A DNA stretch of 36,015 bases from JAGGYK01 sp034716155 (lineage in GTDB: Bacteria > Desulfobacterota > Desulfomonilia > UBA1062), in contig JAYEFR010000234.1 of assembly GCA_034716155.1 (NCBI GenBank), positions 1 through 36,015 on the forward strand, in the 5' to 3' direction. Both the position numbers and the translations under genes were made by a program. The notes beneath the pieces are model-generated. The model did no database searches. It was not told the DNA's origin and saw only the letters and a list, made by a program, of their open reading frames with translations. This document shows, in pieces, positions 32,724 to 36,015 of the stretch; the stretch's first letter is position 1; the number at the start of each line of letters is the position of its first letter.

Positions 32724-33324
32724 GATCTACCTCCAATAACTCAGGTTTGACCTTTTTCAAAAAGGCTATGCAGAATGCAGTTATTATGCCCTCAATTACC
32801 ATCACAGGTAGATGAGCAAAAAGGATGAGTTTTGCAGGCGCCAGAAATGCATTTTCAGTAAATATTAGAGATAGGGCAACAAGGATAGCACCCAAGGCAA
32901 CAGCGGTAAACCCACAGACAAACGCTGATATAGCTGAGACCCAGTTATCCTTGCTCATTACGAAACTTCTAAATATATAGAAACATATCACTGCAGGTAG
33001 TGCCATGGTGGTGGTATTTACACCAAGTGTGGTAAGGCCTCCGAACTGAAAGAGAATGGCCTGGAGGAGAAGCGCTATCATTATAGCTGGAAATGCGACC
33101 CAGCCAAGTAATAACCCTATCAGTCCATTCAGGATGAGGTGAACACTAGATGGGCCTATAGGGACATGTATTAAGGATGCCACAAAAAAGCATGCCGAGA
33201 GTATTGCCACCTTTGGCATCCTATTATAATCTATTTTTTTAAGGCCAATAGCCACTCCAACTGCAGCGCATGCTATGCCTGTGGCCAAAACTGGGGCAGA
33301 GAGAATCCCTTCAGAGATATGCAT
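32710..33324 (-). CDS. cbiM: Nickel/cobalt ECF transporter substrate-binding membrane protein CbiM/NikM
   Basis: 204 residues, about six spans. It begins MHISEGILSAP; the free N terminus and His2 in MHI-x-EG form the metal site of the family. PIGPSSVHLILNGLIGLLLGW and LLLQAILFQFGGLTTLGVNTTTMALPA carry the remaining conserved His/Asn and loop residues. It binds Ni(II) or Co(II) and rides on CbiQO. It lies 7 bp after the DUF4198 gene. Confidence 0.95.
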   Translation of the reverse strand: MHISEGILSAPVLATGIACAAVGVAIGLKKIDYNRMPKVAILSACFFVASLIHVPIGPSSVHLILNGLIGLLLGWVAFPAIMIALLLQAILFQFGGLTTLGVNTTTMALPAVICFYIFRSFVMSKDNWVSAISAFVCGFTAVALGAILVALSLIFTENAFLAPAKLILFAHLPVMVIEGIITAFCIAFLKKVKPELLEVDHDME

Positions 33325-33331
33325 GCCTTTC

Positions 33332-34090
33332 CTATTTCATCTCGTGAAATTTTACCCAGATAACTGCTCCAATCTCTATATCTTTACCATTAATCTTTTT
33401 CTCGTCAGTATTAAGGGCAGCAAAACCCCACCATCCATGCCTTGGTGCAGCATAGGTAAATACACCGTTTTTATCAGCCTTTATAGTCTGGGTAACCATA
33501 TAGTCATTTGGAGTGATTGCTTTACCATCCTCATTAAAGTATTCCACCTCTACTTCGCAAAAAGGTACTGGTTTGCCATTTAGTTTTACAATTCCCTGAA
33601 ATACATTCCCTGCATAGAGCCCGTATGGTTTTGAAAGAGGAACGATTTCTGTCTTCAGGCCTATCTCACTATCCCATCCTTCTTCAAGGTTATATGCGCT
33701 CACCACCACCTTGGTATAGTGGATGATATAGCAGTCTTCAGCCGGCTCCCAGTATGGTTTTGGCTCCATATAAAACATATATATACCGGGCCTTTTAATC
33801 CTGTATTTGGTCTCCCATGCCTTATGGTTCATGATCATGGCAGGTTTTAAGGTATTGAGGATATCCGTTTTTTTACCATTTATAGCAACACCAAATTCAG
33901 CAGGCCTTTCAAGGTCCATCCCCTTCCCTTCAAATGGATGTGCAAACATAAGCCTTAGATCCACAGTAGGTCTCTCACCTGCTGTAATCATCTGATCTGA
34001 GGGTATTAGCATGCCGAAATGGGCACTGGCCATACCTGGCAAAAAGGTGGAAAAAACAATGATTAACAGACAAAAAGACAACCTCTTCAT
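33332..34090 (-). CDS. DUF4198 periplasmic protein (NikK-like)
   Basis: 252 residues. The frame is open from 34141, but the ATG at 34090 has AGGAGGA about 7 bases upstream on the minus strand and gives a clean signal peptide (MKRLSFCLLIIVFSTFLPGM...ASA), cleaved before AHFGMLIPSDQ, the usual mature start of DUF4198 proteins. The rest is beta-rich with a late block FTYAAPRHGWWGFAALN and a His near the end. First gene of the operon. DUF4198 proteins recur with nickel/cobalt importers; a metal-capture role at the outer face is likely but unproven. Confidence 0.85.
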   Translation of the reverse strand: MKRLSFCLLIIVFSTFLPGMASAHFGMLIPSDQMITAGERPTVDLRLMFAHPFEGKGMDLERPAEFGVAINGKKTDILNTLKPAMIMNHKAWETKYRIKRPGIYMFYMEPKPYWEPAEDCYIIHYTKVVVSAYNLEEGWDSEIGLKTEIVPLSKPYGLYAGNVFQGIVKLNGKPVPFCEVEVEYFNEDGKAITPNDYMVTQTIKADKNGVFTYAAPRHGWWGFAALNTDEKKINGKDIEIGAVIWVKFHEMK

Positions 34091-34220
34091 TTTTAGATCC
34101 TCCTGGATATTTATTTTAGAGATCACTGTTTTAAGCAGCAAGATCCCTTAATTCTTAATATTTTATCTCATAACATATTAAAAACACAAGCATGAAATAA
34201 GGTGTAGGTCTTTTTTACTA

Positions 34221-34283
34221 TGCCCTCTATGTCAATGGAGACACCTTCACTATGATGAATTAGTGTCGAGGGAGGGAAGGGCA
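34221..34283. other. Nested inverted repeat in the Ni/Co operon upstream region
   Basis: TGCCCT (34221-34226) is complementary to AGGGCA (34278-34283). Inside, GACAC (34240-34244) pairs with GTGTC (34263-34267), and TTCA with TGAA nearer the loop. It could be a leader structure of the leftward operon or chance. Confidence 0.25.
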
Positions 34284-34375
34284 AAAGCTGGATATCTAGG
34301 TGCTGATAGCTAAGCGCTTACAAGATTTAATAATAGCCCGATTATAAAGGCCGTATCTTTTTGGGTTCACATCTC

Positions 34376-34405
34376 TTGCAAAAAGTTATATGTTTAATGT
34401 ATACT
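34376..34405 (+). promoter_or_regulatory. Sigma-70 promoter of the RsbRD_N-like gene
   Basis: TTGCAA (34376-34381), 18-base spacer, TATACT (34400-34405). Predicted start near 34412, about 30 bases before ATG 34442, with GGGAGAAGAT in the leader. Confidence 0.6.
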
Positions 34406-34415
34406 TACAATACAT
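34397..34415. promoter_or_regulatory. Palindrome overlapping the -10 box (candidate operator)
   Basis: ATGTAT and ATACAT are perfect 6-base arms seven bases apart. The palindrome covers the -10 box and start site of the promoter at 34376-34405, a position where a repressor would block transcription. The binding protein is unknown. Confidence 0.45.
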
Positions 34416-34441
34416 ACCAAATGTTATAGCTGGGAGAAGAT

Positions 34442-34912
34442 ATGATTTCTCAAAAATTGGTTGAGTTAATAGAGAAAAATACGGATGAATTGTCTAGGCG
34501 TTTAATGAAGGATCTTCTTAGCAGGCAGGAGACAAAGCACTACAAAGATCTGCCAGAAGATCGTGTGTATGAACTTGTCCATGATGTGTATAGTAAATTA
34601 GGTGTATGGCTTAGTGGCTACAAATCAAAGGAGAGTATCAGGAAATACTACACTGAGCTTGGCAGGCAAAGACACAGGGAAGGCATTCCTTTGCATGAAG
34701 TTATTATGGCCTTTATGCTTATAAAGAGACATATATGGCTATATGTATTGGAAAATGAAATAATAGATTCTACATATGAATTTCAGCGATCGTTAGAATT
34801 AAACAACCGTGTAGTATTATTTTTTGACAGGGTGATATTCTTTATTATCTTAGGCTATGAAGAAGAAGTGAAACCTTTGCGCGACCCACAGCGAGGAGCC
34901 TTCAGGGTTTGA
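34442..34912 (+). CDS. Stand-alone RsbRD_N-like (globin-fold) sensor domain protein
   Basis: 156 residues, all helical. LVELIEKNTDELSRRLMKDLLSR near the start, the YxxLGRQRHREGIPLHEVIMAFMLIKRHIW block (about 78-107) and the C-terminal FFDRVIFFIILGYEEE helix match the N-terminal domain of RsbR/RsbRD-type stress proteins and sensor kinases. No kinase, STAS or output domain follows, so it probably signals by binding a partner. It has its own promoter with overlapping palindrome and no co-directional neighbour. Confidence 0.75.
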   Translation: MISQKLVELIEKNTDELSRRLMKDLLSRQETKHYKDLPEDRVYELVHDVYSKLGVWLSGYKSKESIRKYYTELGRQRHREGIPLHEVIMAFMLIKRHIWLYVLENEIIDSTYEFQRSLELNNRVVLFFDRVIFFIILGYEEEVKPLRDPQRGAFRV

Positions 34913-34991
34913 GTCAAGAACAGATATAACTATTTGATAATGGGTGATTAAATCGGTAGAATATGCTATAAATTTGGTTTGATTTCATTGA

Positions 34992-35246
34992 AAGAATTCA
35001 GGGCGTTCGAGAACTCAGAAGCTATTTAGTGAGATTGAAAATCACATAGACTCCAAGTCCCTTGAGTCAATTTTGTTGGTAAGTTCTCCTGTAGGGATAG
35101 TCGAGCTAGGCAATAAGGTCTATATTATATACATGCGTGGGATTAGGGCCAGAGACGCTCTGAAATTCTAGAGGTATCTTGATTGCGGTTGGACCAAAGA
35201 GAATGACACTTCTGTATTTAGCATGAAGGTGTATCCCAAAGATTGA
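34992..35246 (+). pseudogene. Decayed reading frame with one internal TAG
   Basis: One frame runs 84 codons from 34992 to TGA 35244-35246, interrupted only by TAG at 35169-35171. It reads protein-like: TQKLFSEIENHIDSKSLESI, LLVSSPVGIVELGNKVYIIY, MRGIRARDALKF, stop, then RYLDCGWTKENDTSVFSMKV. No start codon suits it: a TGA lies just upstream and the region before has stops in this frame. TAC to TAG is the simplest cause. I do not recognise the family. The rest of the 405-bp spacer 34913-35317 shows no gene. Confidence 0.5.
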
Positions 35247-35282
35247 TGTAGAAAGCGGGCCAGTGTTGTCCAGTATTTTATC

Positions 35283-35300
35283 TCATGCATCAAAGCATGA
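35283..35300. terminator. Small hairpin between the decayed frame and the siroheme decarboxylase gene
   Basis: TCATGC and GCATGA form a 6-bp stem around ATCAAA, 17 bp beyond the stop of the minus-strand gene at 35318. On that strand it is followed by GATAAAAT rather than a T run, so it is a weak terminator at best. Confidence 0.3.
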
Positions 35301-35317
35301 CACCAATTATTTTCAAG

Positions 35318-35761
35318 TTAGAGGTTAAACCCGACATCTATCTTGAATATACGTCTTGCGTGTAACTCTACTATATTGATACTGAGTCTATCTTTTATTT
35401 CACTGATGATCTCTGAAGCCCTTGTCTTACTAGGTGCTATTATAGTAAACCAGCAGTTTGGAGATCCTGAGCGCACATAATTATGTGTTACTTCCACGAA
35501 TGAGTTTACCACCCGGGCGAATTCCTCTATCCTTTCAGGGGCTATGTCTGCAGCGCATAGAATAGAGTACCATCCTATGGCCTTGGGATCTATAATCCCT
35601 CCGATCCTGCGGATTATACCCTTTTGCTTCAATACGGATACACGTCTTATCACCTCTTCTTCTGTAATCCCAAGGGTGCGAGCAATCTTTTTATAAGGTC
35701 TTTCCTCGACAGGAAATTCCTTATTGATGATATTGAGTATTTTCTTATCTATATTATCCAT
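35318..35761 (-). CDS. Siroheme decarboxylase subunit (AhbA/AhbB, Lrp/AsnC-like)
   Basis: 147 residues. The N-terminal winged-helix part reads MDNIDKKILNIINKEFPVEERPYKKIARTLGITEEEVIRRV, then GIIRRIGGIIDPKAIGWYSILCAADI, VTHNYVRSGSPNCWFTIIAPS and the C-terminal RRIFKIDVGF: the pattern of AhbA/AhbB/NirDLGH proteins, which decarboxylate siroheme to 12,18-didecarboxysiroheme on the route to haem or d1 haem. GIxRRxG and HNY...WFT favour decarboxylase over a true Lrp regulator. Its partner subunit is not in the window. ATG 35779 is upstream in frame but lies within a repeat, and MDNIDKKIL is the usual opening, so 35761 is preferred. Confidence 0.82.
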   Translation of the reverse strand: MDNIDKKILNIINKEFPVEERPYKKIARTLGITEEEVIRRVSVLKQKGIIRRIGGIIDPKAIGWYSILCAADIAPERIEEFARVVNSFVEVTHNYVRSGSPNCWFTIIAPSKTRASEIISEIKDRLSINIVELHARRIFKIDVGFNL

Positions 35762-35762
35762 C

Positions 35763-35808
35763 TTTATATAAACCCGCATGGCCTACCGGCCACAACCAAG
35801 GATGAAAA
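35763..35808 (-). repeat. Hairpin repeat, copy 1
   Basis: 46 bp sharing 38 positions with 35908-35953. It contains a 5-bp stem TGGCC-TACC-GGCCA at 35779-35792, flanked by conserved TATATAAAC on one side and ACAACCAA on the other. It sits directly upstream of the siroheme decarboxylase start codon. Confidence 0.7.
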
Positions 35809-35859
35809 TGCTCTCAGCCTCTAGCATTCAGCACTCAGCAATGTAGGGCATATTTCCCC

Positions 35860-35891
35860 TGAACGGGCCGATGAGGGCATCGGCCCGTTCA
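35860..35891. terminator. Strong GC-rich hairpin (probable terminator)
   Basis: TGAACGGGCCGATG pairs perfectly over 14 bp with CATCGGCCCGTTCA around AGGG, followed by AAATTTTG. This is a good intrinsic-terminator shape on the plus strand. It lies between the two hairpin repeats, possibly ending a transcript from a gene beyond the window or acting in both directions. Confidence 0.6.
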
Positions 35892-35907
35892 AAATTTTGT
35901 GCCTATT

Positions 35908-35953
35908 TTCATATAAACCAACATGTCCTGTCGGACACAACCAAAGATGAAAA
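35908..35953 (-). repeat. Hairpin repeat, copy 2
   Basis: The second copy, 145 bp from the first and in the same orientation. Its stem is TGTCC-TGTC-GGACA (35924-35937). Relative to copy 1 the middle pair changed from G:C to T:A on both arms, keeping the stem. No gene is visible from 35780 to the right edge. Confidence 0.7.
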
Positions 35954-36015
35954 CATGCCCGAGATGAGAAAAACATCCATCCCTGAAAACTGATCCCTGC
36001 CATCTGTTTTCATAT

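Larger units (their letters stand above)
34091..34441. other. Divergent spacer between the Ni/Co operon and the RsbRD_N-like gene
   Basis: 351 bp, AT-rich, no gene. It holds a nested inverted repeat at 34221-34283 and the promoter/operator of the rightward gene (34376-34415). I could not identify a clear minus-strand promoter, a NikR-like palindrome or a cobalamin-riboswitch-like sequence ahead of the Ni/Co operon. Confidence 0.6.

Noticed and set aside
34141..34441. Cobalamin riboswitch or NikR site for the Ni/Co operon
   Set aside because: None of the conserved B12-box-like sequences or a long spaced NikR palindrome could be found by eye.
35169..35171. TAG as a pyrrolysine codon
   Set aside because: The frame lacks a start codon and shows no methyltransferase features; simple decay explains it better.
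35821..36003. 60-codon minus-strand frame at the right edge
   Set aside because: It spans the terminator hairpin and a repeat copy, and has no ribosome site or family features.

Overview
The window is a 36-kb stretch of a Gram-negative, flagellated bacterium. It is most likely a member of the Desulfobacterota (the former sulfate-reducing Deltaproteobacteria) or a close relative. This is inferred from four things: zinc-type S14, S4, L24 and L36; flagellar genes read from sigma-54 promoters; a DUF4198-containing CbiMQO/NikMQO metal uptake operon; and an Lrp-like siroheme decarboxylase subunit of the Ahb haem pathway. Arginine codons are dominated by AGG/AGA. No rRNA, tRNA, CRISPR array, insertion sequence or prophage was seen.

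Layout. (1) 1-14288, plus strand: the end of tuf followed by an almost gapless S10-spc-alpha supercluster. The order is rpsJ, rplC, rplD, rplW, rplB, rpsS, rplV, rpsC, rplP, rpmC, rpsQ, rplN, rplX, rplE, rpsN, rpsH, rplF, rplR, rpsE, rpmD, rplO, secY, adk, infA, rpmJ, rpsM, rpsK, rpsD, rpoA, rplQ. There is no map gene between adk and infA. (2) 14310-15092: an orphan EcfA-like ATPase. (3) 15348-25894, plus strand: two flagellar units. fliK-flgD-flgE follows a consensus sigma-54 promoter and ends in a perfect 21-bp hairpin. motA-motB1-motB2-fliL-fliM-fliN-fliO-fliP-fliQ-fliR follows a second consensus sigma-54 promoter. flhB and flhA do not follow. (4) 26079-30472: a small MTH1187/YkoF-like protein and a 1298-residue secreted subtilisin-like/beta-propeller protein whose active site looks degenerate. 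(5) 30629-34090, minus strand: a five-gene ECF-type nickel/cobalt uptake operon, read NikK-like, CbiM, NikL-like, CbiQ, CbiO. (6) 34376-36015: a stand-alone RsbRD_N-like protein with a good sigma-70 promoter and overlapping palindrome, a decayed gene, a siroheme decarboxylase subunit on the minus strand, and a repeat pair with a structurally conserved hairpin.

How they fit together. Region 1 is translation, secretion and transcription housekeeping. Region 3 encodes hook assembly (FliK, FlgD, FlgE), the stator (MotA with two MotBs), the switch (FliM, FliN), FliL and the export gate (FliO, FliP, FliQ, FliR). The Ni/Co operon and the haem gene both fit an anaerobic metabolism rich in metalloenzymes.

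Most notable: MotB1 lacks the ion-binding aspartate that MotB2 keeps; the subtilase-like protein has Thr and Asp where the catalytic Ser and oxyanion Asn are expected; the sigma-54 promoter ahead of fliK overlaps and rules out an upstream start codon; and two repeat copies near the right end carry a compensatory base-pair change in a shared hairpin. I saw no clearly new multi-gene defence or metabolic system. The dual-MotB stator and the subtilase/propeller protein are the best candidates for unexplored biology.
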